Part shown: positions 18,334 through 27,430 of the stretch, one piece after another
Layout: every line of letters begins with the position of its first letter
Position numbering within the stretch: position 1 is the stretch's first letter
Assembly: GCF_018100805.1 (NCBI RefSeq)
Contig: NZ_JAGJEA010000018.1
Location: 28,925-92,924, forward strand
Source of the DNA: Aquimarina sp. MMG016
GTDB taxonomy: Bacteria; Bacteroidota; Bacteroidia; Flavobacteriales; Flavobacteriaceae
Length of the DNA: 64,000 nt
Direction: 5' to 3'
The notes under the pieces: model-generated
What the model was told of the DNA's origin: nothing
The model's input: the letters and a program-made list of their open reading frames with translations, nothing else
The model's database searches: none
Position numbers and translations under genes: made by a program

Positions 18334-19179
18334 ATGAAATCAGAAAACATCTTAGTTATTGGTGGAACCGGAAAAACCGGAAGAAGAATTGTCAATCTAC
18401 TAGAAGGACTTGGTCACAATGTACGTGTAGGTTCTAGATCTGTCCAACCATCGTTTGACTGGCACCAACCGGAAAATTGGTCACAAACCTTAGAAGGTAT
18501 GGATAAAGTATACATTACCTACCAACCGGATCTAGCCGTCCCCGGGGCATTAGAAGCCATTGAACAATTAATAAAAGAGGCTAAAAATGCTTCCATAAAA
18601 AAGCTGGTACTCTTATCAGGTAAAGGTGAACGGGAGGCCGAATTATGTGAGCAAGTAGTTATCCACTCAGGAATCGAATATACCATAGTAAGAGCTAGTT
18701 GGTTCAACCAAAATTTTAGTGAGAATTTTTTGTTAGATCCAATTTTGGATGGATTTGTAGCACTACCGCAAGCCGAGGTAAAAATTCCTTTTGTAGATAC
18801 TGATGATATTGCAGAAGTTGCTGTTAAAGCACTATTAGAAGACGAACATAATAACCAAACATATCAGCTTACGGGTCCTGAAGCACTTACGTTCAGACAA
18901 GCCATTGATACTATCGCAAAAGTAAGTAAACGTTCTATAACCTTTATACCGATCTCAATACAAGAATATTCGGATGGTATGCGAAGTGCAAAACTACCTG
19001 AAGACTTTATTTGGCTCATTGAATATTTATTCACCGAGGTTTTGGGTAACCCCAAGAATTCAGAAATCACTAATGATGTGGAAAAAGTACTTAAAAGGAA
19101 ACCTAAAAGCTTTACAGAATATGCACAGAAAGTTGCGACCACAAGAGTTTGGGATGCTCGTATAAAACAATCTATCTAA
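18334..19179 (+). CDS. NmrA-like NAD(P)-binding protein
   Basis: 281 aa, atypical short-chain dehydrogenase fold. The dinucleotide motif is VIGGTGKTGRRIVNLL at the N-terminus. Later segments are KLVLLSGKGE, YTIVRASWFNQNFSENF (the YTIVR/WF pattern of the NmrA/azoreductase-like group) and IPFVDTDDIAEVAVKAL, followed by YQLTGPEALTF. It may reduce quinones or sense redox state; the substrate is unknown. It is the last gene of the AraC-DUF1772 group and ends at a perfect 13-bp terminator hairpin. Confidence 0.88.
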   Translation: MKSENILVIGGTGKTGRRIVNLLEGLGHNVRVGSRSVQPSFDWHQPENWSQTLEGMDKVYITYQPDLAVPGALEAIEQLIKEAKNASIKKLVLLSGKGEREAELCEQVVIHSGIEYTIVRASWFNQNFSENFLLDPILDGFVALPQAEVKIPFVDTDDIAEVAVKALLEDEHNNQTYQLTGPEALTFRQAIDTIAKVSKRSITFIPISIQEYSDGMRSAKLPEDFIWLIEYLFTEVLGNPKNSEITNDVEKVLKRKPKSFTEYAQKVATTRVWDARIKQSI

Positions 19180-19184
19180 TCCAT

Positions 19185-19226
19185 AAGATCTGAGGGTAGT
19201 AAAAATTACAACCCTCAGATCTTTTA
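19185..19226 (+). terminator. Intrinsic terminator after the NmrA-like gene
   Basis: Perfect 13-bp inverted repeat AAGATCTGAGGGT (19185-19197) and ACCCTCAGATCTT (19211-19223), followed by T residues. Confidence 0.85.
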
Positions 19227-19474
19227 AGCTAAACAACCAAGTAGTAAAAACTATTCCAAATATGGATAAAAACAATTAAGGTTTTGTTTCTTAACCCAAA
19301 GTCTGTACTTTTAAACTCGTTCAGATCAATGTATATTTATACATCTTATGATTCATATTCCAAACTAATTTTATACAACCTATGTAAGCTTTATTAACTA
19401 AACACCAACACTTAGACCTGTTTTTAGACAAGAATGGTTGTACTTACACTTAAAAATCTAATTCATTACACTTT

Positions 19475-20740
19475 ATGAATCAAAAAAAAGCTCCCTGGTA
19501 CTTTCTCTTTCTACTTATTTTGGCAGGAGAATCCGTATTTATTCTTCCGTTTGTGCTTGCCAGAGTTTTTAGACCTACGGTGCTGGAAGCATTTAGTCTG
19601 GACAACCTTCAGTTAGGCATTTGTTTCTCTATATATGGCATTGTAGCTTTATTATCCTATCTCTTTGGAGGACCCCTGGCCGATAAATTCCCTCCAAGAA
19701 AATTAATAGCCGTGGCACTTTGGATGACTGCTTTAGGAGGATTGGTTTATGCTACATTCCCAAGTTATACAGTATTAAAAATATTATATGGGTATTGGGG
19801 GTTTACTACCATCTTTTTATTCTGGGCACCAATGATCAAAGCCACCCGGGTTTGGGGTGGATCTACTTCACAAGGTAAGGCATTTGGATTTTTAGACGGT
19901 GGACGAGGATTAGTAGGAGCGTTATTTGGAGCCATGGGAGTTTTTATATTCTCTTTGTTTATAACCTCAGACATATCTGAAGCTACTGTTCCGGAAAACA
20001 GAGCAGCTTTTAAGCAAGTGATACTGGTAACTGCTGGTATTGTAACTCTGGTGGGATTAGCAGTATGGTTCTTTATGAAATTGGATCGCGAAACAGAACA
20101 AGAGATTATCCTGGAAAAAATAACCATATCACAAATTGCAGAAGTATTACGCTTACCCTCAGTATGGTTATTGATGATCATCATTTTATGCGCTTATGTA
20201 GGCTATAAAATCACCGATGTGTTTTCGTTATATGCACAGGATGTGATGTTATATGACCAGGTGCAATCAGCCCAGGTAGGTACTTTTTTACTATTTGTTC
20301 GTCCGGTAATTGGTGTTCTTATCGGGATATTAGCAGACCGCTCACAAATCACTTTCTGGTTAGTCGTTAGTTTTATTGTTTCATTCCTAGGGGCTTTGTT
20401 GTTTGCTCTGGGCTTGATTTCAAATTCTGCAACGGTTTTATTCTTTATTTCGATTTTAGTTGTGGCAACCGGAGTATATGCCGCACGTTCTCTTTACTTT
20501 GCAGTAATGCAGAGAGGCCAAATTCCTTTGGTTCTTACTGGAACTGCTGTGGGCCTTATTTCTCTTATAGGGTATACGCCCGATATATTCGCTGGACCCG
20601 CAATGGGATATTTACTGGATAATTCACCAGGGATAAAAGGTCATCAACATGTATTCTGGATGTTGGCTTTATTTTCTTGTATAGGTGGTATTGCAGCTTG
20701 GTATTATTATCGATTATATAGACAGAAGGCACAACAATAA
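19475..20740 (+). CDS. Major facilitator superfamily transporter
   Basis: 421 aa, twelve hydrophobic segments. MFS signature regions are GGPLADKFPPRKLIAV between helices 2 and 3 and FLDGGRGLVGALFG around helix 5, with the second half beginning near 215 and GILADRSQ in its loop 8-9. The overall look is of the YihN/NarK-like anion or sugar-phosphate branches, but the substrate is not determinable. It stands alone, preceded by about 295 bp with no feature beyond the terminator at 19185 and facing a convergent serine hydrolase gene. Confidence 0.9.
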   Translation: MNQKKAPWYFLFLLILAGESVFILPFVLARVFRPTVLEAFSLDNLQLGICFSIYGIVALLSYLFGGPLADKFPPRKLIAVALWMTALGGLVYATFPSYTVLKILYGYWGFTTIFLFWAPMIKATRVWGGSTSQGKAFGFLDGGRGLVGALFGAMGVFIFSLFITSDISEATVPENRAAFKQVILVTAGIVTLVGLAVWFFMKLDRETEQEIILEKITISQIAEVLRLPSVWLLMIIILCAYVGYKITDVFSLYAQDVMLYDQVQSAQVGTFLLFVRPVIGVLIGILADRSQITFWLVVSFIVSFLGALLFALGLISNSATVLFFISILVVATGVYAARSLYFAVMQRGQIPLVLTGTAVGLISLIGYTPDIFAGPAMGYLLDNSPGIKGHQHVFWMLALFSCIGGIAAWYYYRLYRQKAQQ

Positions 20741-20863
20741 ACATTTTTAAGAAGCATTATCAAATTTAGACTACACAAATCATAACCTTGTATGGATTAG
20801 CTTTACTTTTAATCATTATCTTTTACATAAAAACACAAACACATTGTAACAATAAAACAGTAA

Positions 20864-20887
20864 TACTGTCACTACTCTATGACAGTA
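20864..20887. terminator. Probable bidirectional terminator hairpin
   Basis: Perfect 8-bp inverted repeat TACTGTCA (20864-20871) and TGACAGTA (20880-20887) between two convergent genes. There is no strong T run on either side, so the call is tentative. Confidence 0.4.
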
Positions 20888-20938
20888 AACTCTCCTTACT
20901 AGAGAATTTTATCGTAACCGCGATTATTTTTAACAAGG

Positions 20939-22087
20939 CTAATCCGTGATATGTAATTCTATATTTGTTATGGTTTTTTCAATTGCTCTAAGTTGTGACA
21001 AAATACCATTTTCTGTATTCGCTAAAATGATCAACTTCGAGTTACTTTTAGGAACATTAATAAATATTGCATTAAATCCTGCAATATCGCCACCGTGCGA
21101 TATAACTTTGGTATCAAAATTATCCATAATTTGAAATCCCAATCCATAGCCGAATTTATCAATGTTATTTGGGAAATTTGGGTATTGACCTGAAGGTGAG
21201 TATAACGATTCATAAACCCTACTCCCATTACTTAATAAAGCATAAGATATCATAGTTGCTAATGTTTCTTTTCTTACTAATGTACCCAACTGAAGAGCAT
21301 TTGCAAATTTTAACAAATCTGTTGCTGTTGACCTTAAACCACCTGCAGAAAAAGGCATTGCATAAGCATCAGGAATTCCAAATTTATGACTATCCTCATG
21401 TAGATATGTATACCCTTTTGCATAACCTTCTGTATTCGAATCAGAATATTCCATTTCTGTATTCTTCATACCAGAAGGAATAAAAATATTTTCACTAATG
21501 TAATCAGCATAAGACTGTTTAGAAACCAGTTGTATAATTTCTCCAAGGAGCACATAATTACTATTAGAATAGTTGTGATAGCTCCCTGGTTCAAAATCTG
21601 ATATTCGATTCATTCTTTCTAAATACACATGTGGGTTCTTACACATAGGAAAATTTTTAGGCTCATCCTTTGGCATTCCTCCTTCCCACCAATTAGGTAT
21701 CCCAGATGTATGTGATAATAAATGATATATAGTAATTGAACTTCCGTTAGGAAAATTCGGAAAAAACCTATTAATAGTATTATCCAAAGATATTTCTTCT
21801 CGTTCTACAAGTTGCATAATCGCAGTAGCAGTAATTGGTTTAGTAACAGATGCTATTCTAAACTTCGTCTGTTCATTAACATAAATCTTATTTTCAATAT
21901 CTGCAAAACCATACTGACCGACTATGGATTCTGCATTTCCAATTTGCATGGCATAGCTAACACCGGCTGTAAATTCATCATCAACTAATTCTTTTATTAA
22001 ATCAGTTATTTTGTCTGAGTTATATTTTGGATCTGTATTGGTACAACTTATACTACAAATGAGAAAGGTGATAAGGTAATATCGCAT
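20939..22087 (-). CDS. Class C beta-lactamase-like serine hydrolase (lipoprotein)
   Basis: 382 aa. Short signal with a lipobox (FLICSISC), so lipidated at Cys15. The three catalytic motifs of the penicillin-binding/AmpC fold are present: SVTK (nucleophile Ser and Lys), YSN (Tyr-Asn) and HGG near the C-terminus. Supporting stretches are HLLSHTSGIPNW and FSAGGLRSTATDL. Such Bacteroidota proteins are mostly peptidases or esterases rather than true beta-lactamases. The XRE regulator gene lies 100 bp upstream on the same strand and may control it. Confidence 0.9.
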   Translation of the reverse strand: MRYYLITFLICSISCTNTDPKYNSDKITDLIKELVDDEFTAGVSYAMQIGNAESIVGQYGFADIENKIYVNEQTKFRIASVTKPITATAIMQLVEREEISLDNTINRFFPNFPNGSSITIYHLLSHTSGIPNWWEGGMPKDEPKNFPMCKNPHVYLERMNRISDFEPGSYHNYSNSNYVLLGEIIQLVSKQSYADYISENIFIPSGMKNTEMEYSDSNTEGYAKGYTYLHEDSHKFGIPDAYAMPFSAGGLRSTATDLLKFANALQLGTLVRKETLATMISYALLSNGSRVYESLYSPSGQYPNFPNNIDKFGYGLGFQIMDNFDTKVISHGGDIAGFNAIFINVPKSNSKLIILANTENGILSQLRAIEKTITNIELHITD

Positions 22088-22187
22088 ATATTTTGCTTTT
22101 TTGTTCGCACAAATATATTGTCCAGCAAAAGCTAATAGAATAAAAATATTACGCCATTTTTATGACATTATTATGACAGGGATTGAT

Positions 22188-22760
22188 TCATAATATGTTA
22201 GGAACAAAATCCAATACCGATTCTTTTGAACTTAACTTATATGCAGTCCTGAGAATAATAGTTGTATTAACTATAACTGAAATAAAATATACCAAAACAT
22301 AAGAAGGAATTTTCGAACCTCTAAACATCTCAAATGAAAATGATAAAACCATAGGAATTATTACCATGAAGAGAAGTGTAAAAAAAGACCATAATATTTG
22401 AAAACTTAGTATTCTCTTAGCATAACCTTCGGGTTTAATTATATGTTGGTTTTTATAGTAAATATATAATGGTAAAATCACATTGGCAAGCGGTATAACC
22501 AGGACCAAAAGAGCACTAAAATTCATCCATTTCAAAACATTATCGTTGTCAGTATCTATATTCAATCCAGATGCTAACAATTCATCATTTTTGATCCCTA
22601 AAGCCATTGCTATAGCTGAAAGTGTATGAGCACTTCCTTCTGAGGCACCTTTCTCAATCCGCTGAATGGTTCTAATAGATAAGCCAGATTTTTCAGACAG
22701 GCCTTGCTGTGAAAGCCCATTCAATTTTCTATAATATTTTACTTTGTCTTTGGATAACAT
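22188..22760 (-). CDS. XRE-type regulator with membrane domain
   Basis: 190 aa. Residues 8-62 are a helix-turn-helix of the Cro/CI class (LNGLSQQGLSEKSGLSIRTIQRIEKG). The rest contains four hydrophobic segments resembling DUF4870-type membrane domains (VLKWMNFSALLVLVIPLANVI). This HTH-plus-membrane architecture is frequent in Flavobacteriia. It is probably a membrane-tethered regulator of the adjacent serine hydrolase (inference). It is divergent from the cold-shock gene. Confidence 0.88.
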   Translation of the reverse strand: MLSKDKVKYYRKLNGLSQQGLSEKSGLSIRTIQRIEKGASEGSAHTLSAIAMALGIKNDELLASGLNIDTDNDNVLKWMNFSALLVLVIPLANVILPLYIYYKNQHIIKPEGYAKRILSFQILWSFFTLLFMVIIPMVLSFSFEMFRGSKIPSYVLVYFISVIVNTTIILRTAYKLSSKESVLDFVPNIL

Positions 22761-23013
22761 TAATAAAAATGTCTGTAAAAAATTTACGGCAAGTTACAAA
22801 TTCAAAAACTGAACTGAATACATAGAAGATAATACTATAAACTTAATCATATTATGATTTCAGTACATTAGTTCACCCATTCTACCAATTTCGTAGTGAT
22901 CACATAACCAAGTTTATATATAATTTTAAAAATAATGAATTAAATTACTATAAATCAAATAAATGGCACCATCTTTGCAAAACATAAAGTATTATAAATT
23001 TAATTACATTACA

Positions 23014-23205
23014 ATGAACAAAGGAACAGTAAAATTCTTCAATGACGCTAAAGGTTTTGGTTTTATCACTGAAGAAGGTGCTAACAAAGATCATTTTGTA
23101 CACATTTCTGGATTAGTAGACGAAATTCGCGAAGGCGATGAAGTTGAATTCGATCTAAAAGAAGGTAACAAAGGATTAAACGCAGTGAACGTAAAAGTTA
23201 TCTAA
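23014..23205 (+). CDS. Cold-shock domain protein
   Basis: 63 aa from the ATG at 23014 (MNKGTVKFFNDAKGFGFI). An in-frame ATG at 22963 would add 17 residues that do not fit the family. It has RNP1 KGFGFI and RNP2 HFVHIS, and the usual length. A single-stranded RNA/DNA chaperone. The 250 bp upstream are a long AT-rich leader as is usual for cold-shock genes, with a near -7 box CATCTTTG at about 22970. It ends in a strong terminator, and two DEAD-box helicases follow. Confidence 0.93.
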   Translation: MNKGTVKFFNDAKGFGFITEEGANKDHFVHISGLVDEIREGDEVEFDLKEGNKGLNAVNVKVI

Positions 23206-23230
23206 TACATATACTTCTAAGTTTAATAAA

Positions 23231-23257
23231 AGCTCATCAATATTGATGGGCTTTTTT
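23231..23257 (+). terminator. Intrinsic terminator after the cold-shock gene
   Basis: Stem AGCTCATCAA with TTGATGGGCT (one G-U pair), 2-base apex, followed by six T residues. Confidence 0.85.
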
Positions 23258-23295
23258 AGTACCCAATTACGCCAAATGGTTTGGTTTAAAAAGTG

Positions 23296-23303
23296 TACTT
23301 TCG
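23296..23303 (+). promoter_or_regulatory. Candidate -7 box for the helicase transcript
   Basis: TACTTTCG, one base off the TAnnTTTG consensus and followed by C/A as in many flavobacterial promoters. It would give a leader of about 130 nt before the helicase start. No clear -33 box at the usual spacing. Confidence 0.35.
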
Positions 23304-23326
23304 CATCCCTATAAAAATAACTGATT

Positions 23327-23419
23327 ATGAAGCGCATACACGAATACAAAAAGGCTATTTGTAGATGTTATTCGTGCAGAAGCTTAACTATATCATCGTA
23401 CATTACGTACATATCTTAA
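23327..23419 (+). CDS. Possible 30-residue leader peptide upstream of the helicase
   Basis: An ATG-started frame of 30 codons (MKRIHEYKKAICRCYSCRSL then a Ser/Thr/Tyr-rich end) stops 16 bp before the helicase ATG. It overlaps a hairpin (CACGAATA 23339-23346 with TATTCGTG 23369-23376; an alternative inner pair TACAAA/TTTGTA). The position in the leader of a putative cold-induced helicase suggests an attenuator or temperature-sensing leader. Coding status is unproven. Confidence 0.35.
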   Translation: MKRIHEYKKAICRCYSCRSLTISSYITYIS

Positions 23420-23435
23420 CTAAAATCTATTTTAT

Positions 23436-24722
23436 ATGGCCACTCAATTTTCAGATTTAGACATTATAGACCCAATACAAGAAGCACTCCAAGCAATAGA
23501 TGTTCTTACCCCTACTGCTATTCAGGAAAAAGCCATTCCGGCACTACTGACAACCAAAAAGGATATGGTGGCACTTGCCAAAACCGGTTCAGGTAAAACC
23601 ATTGCTTTCGGGCTTCCTTTATTACAACTCATAGACCGAACAAATCCTACTATACAAGCTGTTATCGTTGTACCGACAAGAGAACTAGGGCAACAGATAC
23701 ACAGGAATATAGAATCTTTTGCAACACAAATGCCCGAAGTTAAGATTGCAGCAGTCTGTGGAGGGGTACCTATTAAACCACAAATAAAACGTCTTACCAA
23801 GCCAACACAAATTGTAGTAGCTACACCAGGACGTTTAATAGATTTAATCAAACGACAAGCAATTAACATTAAGAATGCTAACTATCTCGTATTGGATGAG
23901 GCAGATGAAATGGTAAGTTCATTGGGAGAAGGCCTTGATGATATTGTAAAGGAGCTTCCTAATAATAGAAGGACAATACTTTTTTCGGCGACATTGCCTG
24001 GTTCCATCAAGCAACTCGTACAAAATTACATGTCCAAAAATGTCATCCAAATCGAATCAGAGATGGAGACTATAGGACATCAAGGTATTACGCATCAATA
24101 TGTCGTTGTAGAACCTATCGAGAAGTTAGACGTTTTAATGCATTTTCTGAATACACGACTTGGTCAACGTGGGATTATCTTCTGCAAAACGAAAGCAGCA
24201 GTGAATAAACTTGCTAAGAATCTTGCGATTAACAAATTCTCTTCAGGAGCATTGCACGGAAGCCTCTCACAACCCATTAGAGACCGCATCATGGGACAGT
24301 TTAGAGAAGGACATATCGATATTTTGGTTGCTACAGACCTGGCAGCAAGAGGTATTGATGTAAAAGAAATCACCTATGTTGTTAATTATCATCTTCCGGA
24401 CGTGTATGAGGTATATGTGCATCGAAGTGGTCGTACAGCAAGGGCTGGAGTTCCGGGTTATGCATTGACGATATTACAACAAGAAGAAAAACATGAGATT
24501 AAAGATTTTGAAGACGAGTTAGGGATCTCTTTTTCTGCTTTCGCGAAAGCAGATCCTCAGACCCTGGAAGAGAATAATACCCTACTATGGGCTAAAAAAA
24601 TATTTAAAACCAAACCTAACCATACTATCACACCGGAATTTAAAGAAAAAGTACACACTGTATTTCATCATCTTACTAAAGAAGAACTTATAGATAAACT
24701 ATTGGCGTATTACCATAGCTAA
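23436..24722 (+). CDS. DEAD-box ATP-dependent RNA helicase
   Basis: 428 aa. All motifs are present: Q motif region (TPTAIQEKAIPAL), I AKTGSGKT, Ia PTRELGQQ, II VLDEADEM, III SATLPG, IV IIFCKTKAAV, V ATDLAARGIDV, VI HRSGRTARAG. The C-terminal extension is short. It unwinds RNA duplexes in ribosome assembly or mRNA decay. Preceded by a structured leader and the cold-shock gene, and followed 42 bp later by a second helicase, so a cold-response cluster is likely. Confidence 0.93.
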   Translation: MATQFSDLDIIDPIQEALQAIDVLTPTAIQEKAIPALLTTKKDMVALAKTGSGKTIAFGLPLLQLIDRTNPTIQAVIVVPTRELGQQIHRNIESFATQMPEVKIAAVCGGVPIKPQIKRLTKPTQIVVATPGRLIDLIKRQAINIKNANYLVLDEADEMVSSLGEGLDDIVKELPNNRRTILFSATLPGSIKQLVQNYMSKNVIQIESEMETIGHQGITHQYVVVEPIEKLDVLMHFLNTRLGQRGIIFCKTKAAVNKLAKNLAINKFSSGALHGSLSQPIRDRIMGQFREGHIDILVATDLAARGIDVKEITYVVNYHLPDVYEVYVHRSGRTARAGVPGYALTILQQEEKHEIKDFEDELGISFSAFAKADPQTLEENNTLLWAKKIFKTKPNHTITPEFKEKVHTVFHHLTKEELIDKLLAYYHS

Positions 24723-24764
24723 AGTCAAGAATCAGAAAATTATAAAAACAAATCAATAGTCGCA

Positions 24765-26078
24765 ATGGCAAATAGTATTAAAAAACAGCAGGATATTTTA
24801 ACTAAATTAAATATTCAAGAGTTGAATCCAATGCAGGCAGAAGCTATTTCTGTAATTGATTGTACTACAAATACAATGATTCTTTCTCCAACAGGTACAG
24901 GTAAAACCCTGGCTTTTTTATTACCAATCATTAAAACATTAGATCCCAATAATACTGATGTGCAAGCATTGATTTTAGTTCCTTCGCGTGAATTAGCTAT
25001 ACAAATTGAACAAGTAGTTAGAAATATGGGAACCGGTTTTAAGGTGAATGCGGTATATGGTGGACGTCCTATGTCTAAAGATAAAATAGAGCTCAAGCAT
25101 ACACCTGCTATTTTAATTGGAACTCCTGGTAGAATTTCAGATCATTTTAGTAACGATCGATTCTCTAAAACAAGTATCAAAACATTAATATTAGACGAGT
25201 TTGACAAGTCACTAGAAGTAGGTTTTGAGTATGAAATGAGAGGAATTCTCAATCAATTATCAAATCTAAATAAGCGCATTCTAACGTCTGCTACTCAAGG
25301 TGTTGAGATCCCAAACTTTGTACGATTAGATCAGCCCGCCATTATTAATTATTTAGAAAAGAATACAGCGCAAAAATTAGCTATTAAAACTGTTATCTCT
25401 CCTGCTAAAGATAAATCACAAACCTTATTAGATTTAATCTTACATATTGGTAATCAACCCGGAATCATTTTCTGTAATTTTAGAGACAGTATTGAAATTG
25501 TGAGTACATTCTTAGACAAAAATAAGATTAGTCATGGTTGTTTTTCCGGAGGGATGGAGCAAAAAGATAGAGAACGTGCTCTTATAAAATTTAGAAACGG
25601 AACCACTCAAATTTTAATAGCCACAGATTTGGCAGCCAGAGGAATCGATATTCCGGAATTAAAATTTATTATTCATTATGAACTGCCACATGCAATAGAA
25701 GAGTTTACTCATCGTAATGGCAGAACTGCCAGAGTAAATGCAAAAGGAACTGCTTATGTATTAAAATGGGAAAAAGAGCATTTACCGGAGTTTATAAAAA
25801 AATCGAAAGACGAAGATATTTCTGGGAAGACGACATATAAAGCTCGGTTTTGGGAAACCTTATTTATTTCCGGAGGAAGAAAAGATAAAATATCTAAAGG
25901 GGATATTGCTGGTATGTTTTTCAAACAAGGCGGTATTCATAAAGACCAACTGGGGATAATTGAATTAAAGCAAGATTGTGCATTTGTGGCTGTACCTCAA
26001 ACCATTGCTAATGAACTAGTAAAAAAATTGAACAATACACGACTTAAAAAGAAAAAAGTACGTATTACAGTAATTTAG
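24765..26078 (+). CDS. DEAD-box-type RNA helicase with variant motif II (DEFD)
   Basis: 437 aa. Motif I SPTGTGKT, Ia VPSRELAIQ, III SATQG, V ATDLAARGID, VI HRNGRTARV. Motif II reads ILDEFDKS instead of DEAD. A C-terminal extension of about 90 residues (FISGGRKDKISKGDIAGMFF, LGIIELKQDCAFVAVP, LNNTRLKKKKVRITVI) is a DbpA-like RNA-binding (RRM-fold) domain. In DbpA this domain recruits the enzyme to 23S rRNA hairpin 92, so a ribosome-assembly role is likely. It probably shares a transcript with the preceding helicase. Confidence 0.9.
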   Translation: MANSIKKQQDILTKLNIQELNPMQAEAISVIDCTTNTMILSPTGTGKTLAFLLPIIKTLDPNNTDVQALILVPSRELAIQIEQVVRNMGTGFKVNAVYGGRPMSKDKIELKHTPAILIGTPGRISDHFSNDRFSKTSIKTLILDEFDKSLEVGFEYEMRGILNQLSNLNKRILTSATQGVEIPNFVRLDQPAIINYLEKNTAQKLAIKTVISPAKDKSQTLLDLILHIGNQPGIIFCNFRDSIEIVSTFLDKNKISHGCFSGGMEQKDRERALIKFRNGTTQILIATDLAARGIDIPELKFIIHYELPHAIEEFTHRNGRTARVNAKGTAYVLKWEKEHLPEFIKKSKDEDISGKTTYKARFWETLFISGGRKDKISKGDIAGMFFKQGGIHKDQLGIIELKQDCAFVAVPQTIANELVKKLNNTRLKKKKVRITVI

Positions 26079-26156
26079 TCTGGTTGATATATAAACTATA
26101 TATTCTGTTTCTAAAAAATTAGTATCTTAAAACTATTAAAAAAAGATCTTTTTTAG

Positions 26157-26732
26157 ATGACCAATTTACCGGAGCTATATTTTAAAAATGATGGAGAATG
26201 GCGTACCTGGCTGCACGAAAATCATCATACGACTATAGGTGTGTATCTGATTTTTTATAAGGTAGAAACCAAAAAGCCGAGTATGCGTTGGGAAGAAGCA
26301 GTAAGAGTAGCTCTGTGTTATGGCTGGATAGACTCCACAGTTAAACGACTAGATGAGGAACGCCGACGACAATATTTTTGCCCTCGCAAACCCAAAAGCG
26401 TGTGGAGCAAAGTCAATAAAAACCATATTATAGAACTCATCAAACTAGAATTAATGCACCAAAGTGGTTTGAATTCTATAGAAATTGCCAAAGAAAATGG
26501 TTCCTGGACTGCATTAGACGATGTAGAAAATGGTGTCATCCCAGATGATCTGCAAAAAGCTTTTAACCGAAACCCTAAGGCTTTTGAAAACTATCAAAAC
26601 TTTGCCCCTGGTTATCGCAAAAGCTACTTATATTGGTTGAATCAAGCAAAACGACAAGAAACTCGTGATAAGCGTATAAAAGAAATTATCAAATACTGTA
26701 AAGCGAATGAGAAATCAAGAGGTAATTGGTGA
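26157..26732 (+). CDS. YdeI/OmpD-associated family protein
   Basis: 191 aa soluble protein. Family motifs are MRWEEAVRVALCYGWIDSTVKRLDE (split here), FCPRKPKSVWSKVNK and FAPGYRKSYLYWLNQAKRQETRDKRI (split). It covers the whole family length with an N-terminal YdeI-type fold and C-terminal helical tail. Function is unknown. The homologous family in enterobacteria is linked to envelope stress and peptide resistance. Single gene, ending at a perfect 19-bp hairpin. Confidence 0.85.
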   Translation: MTNLPELYFKNDGEWRTWLHENHHTTIGVYLIFYKVETKKPSMRWEEAVRVALCYGWIDSTVKRLDEERRRQYFCPRKPKSVWSKVNKNHIIELIKLELMHQSGLNSIEIAKENGSWTALDDVENGVIPDDLQKAFNRNPKAFENYQNFAPGYRKSYLYWLNQAKRQETRDKRIKEIIKYCKANEKSRGNW

Positions 26733-26890
26733 CAAGTAATCAGTAAATTACAGTTTACATTGTCTGCAGAAGATTAAGTGTATGTATTGTAAAGAAAATG
26801 ATTAAAGAAGGTCTGTCCTTGATGTATCGCTGCCCTAAAAAGATAAATCTCATCATTCATCTAAAATATGATAAGTTGTTACTTTAGATT

Positions 26891-26930
26891 AAATAACTAA
26901 AACGGACTTGTAAGTCCGTTTTAGTTATTT
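26891..26930. terminator. Bidirectional terminator, perfect 19-bp palindrome
   Basis: AAATAACTAAAACGGACTT (26891-26909) and its exact reverse complement (26912-26930) between convergent genes. It has A-rich and T-rich outer arms, so it can act on both strands. Confidence 0.88.
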
Positions 26931-26939
26931 AAAGATATA

Positions 26940-27149
26940 TTATAAGCAGCATTTATCGTTTCTAATAGTTCCAAAACAAACTGCTCCTGACGGACTTGGT
27001 ATCGCACAAAAAGTACCATTTATATCAGAAAGATAAGGACTAAAACATCCTCGAGGACAATCTGATAAAGTAGCTCCTCCGTTAATTTTGCTTTGAGAGT
27101 TCTTTGAAAGTTTTTGAATACCTTCAATTTTCAACATTGATTTTCTCAT
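26940..27149 (-). CDS. Double-glycine-leader, Cys-rich peptide (candidate RiPP/bacteriocin-like precursor)
   Basis: 69 aa from the ATG at 27149 (an alternative ATG is at 27137). The first 25 residues form a leader of the Bacteroidota double-glycine type: MLKIEGIQKLSKNSQSKINGG, one residue split here by M-R-K-S before it. Cleavage after Gly24-Gly25 would release a 44-residue core with six cysteines (31, 35, 48, 58, 67, 68) and a C-terminal CCL. No peptidase-containing ABC transporter or modifying enzyme is nearby, so it is an orphan precursor relying on machinery elsewhere. The leader pattern is known from flavobacterial ComC/bacteriocin-type peptides. Product activity is unknown. Confidence 0.7.
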   Translation of the reverse strand: MRKSMLKIEGIQKLSKNSQSKINGGATLSDCPRGCFSPYLSDINGTFCAIPSPSGAVCFGTIRNDKCCL

Positions 27150-27430
27150 AAAAAATAGGTTTAAGAGTTTATATAACCTAAACATTTATTGTCAGTTAGG
27201 CATCTGACATCTCATACTAAATTATTGTATTAAAAATAGAAAAAATACTTTGAGAAAAGGTGTTTTTTCCCTTAATTTTTATGAGTTATTTGAATCTGAA
27301 AATTTTAATCCTCAAAACTTACAAACTCACATACTCCCTTACTCATATACTCACAAGCTCCCCTTAACATCACTTTAAGAGTTTTTATGTACGAATTCAC
27401 TATTTTTCAGTATTCATAAATTACTCAACA

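Noticed and set aside
19765..20184. A 139-codon leftward frame inside the MFS gene
   Set aside because: Antisense shadow of a well-supported transporter gene.
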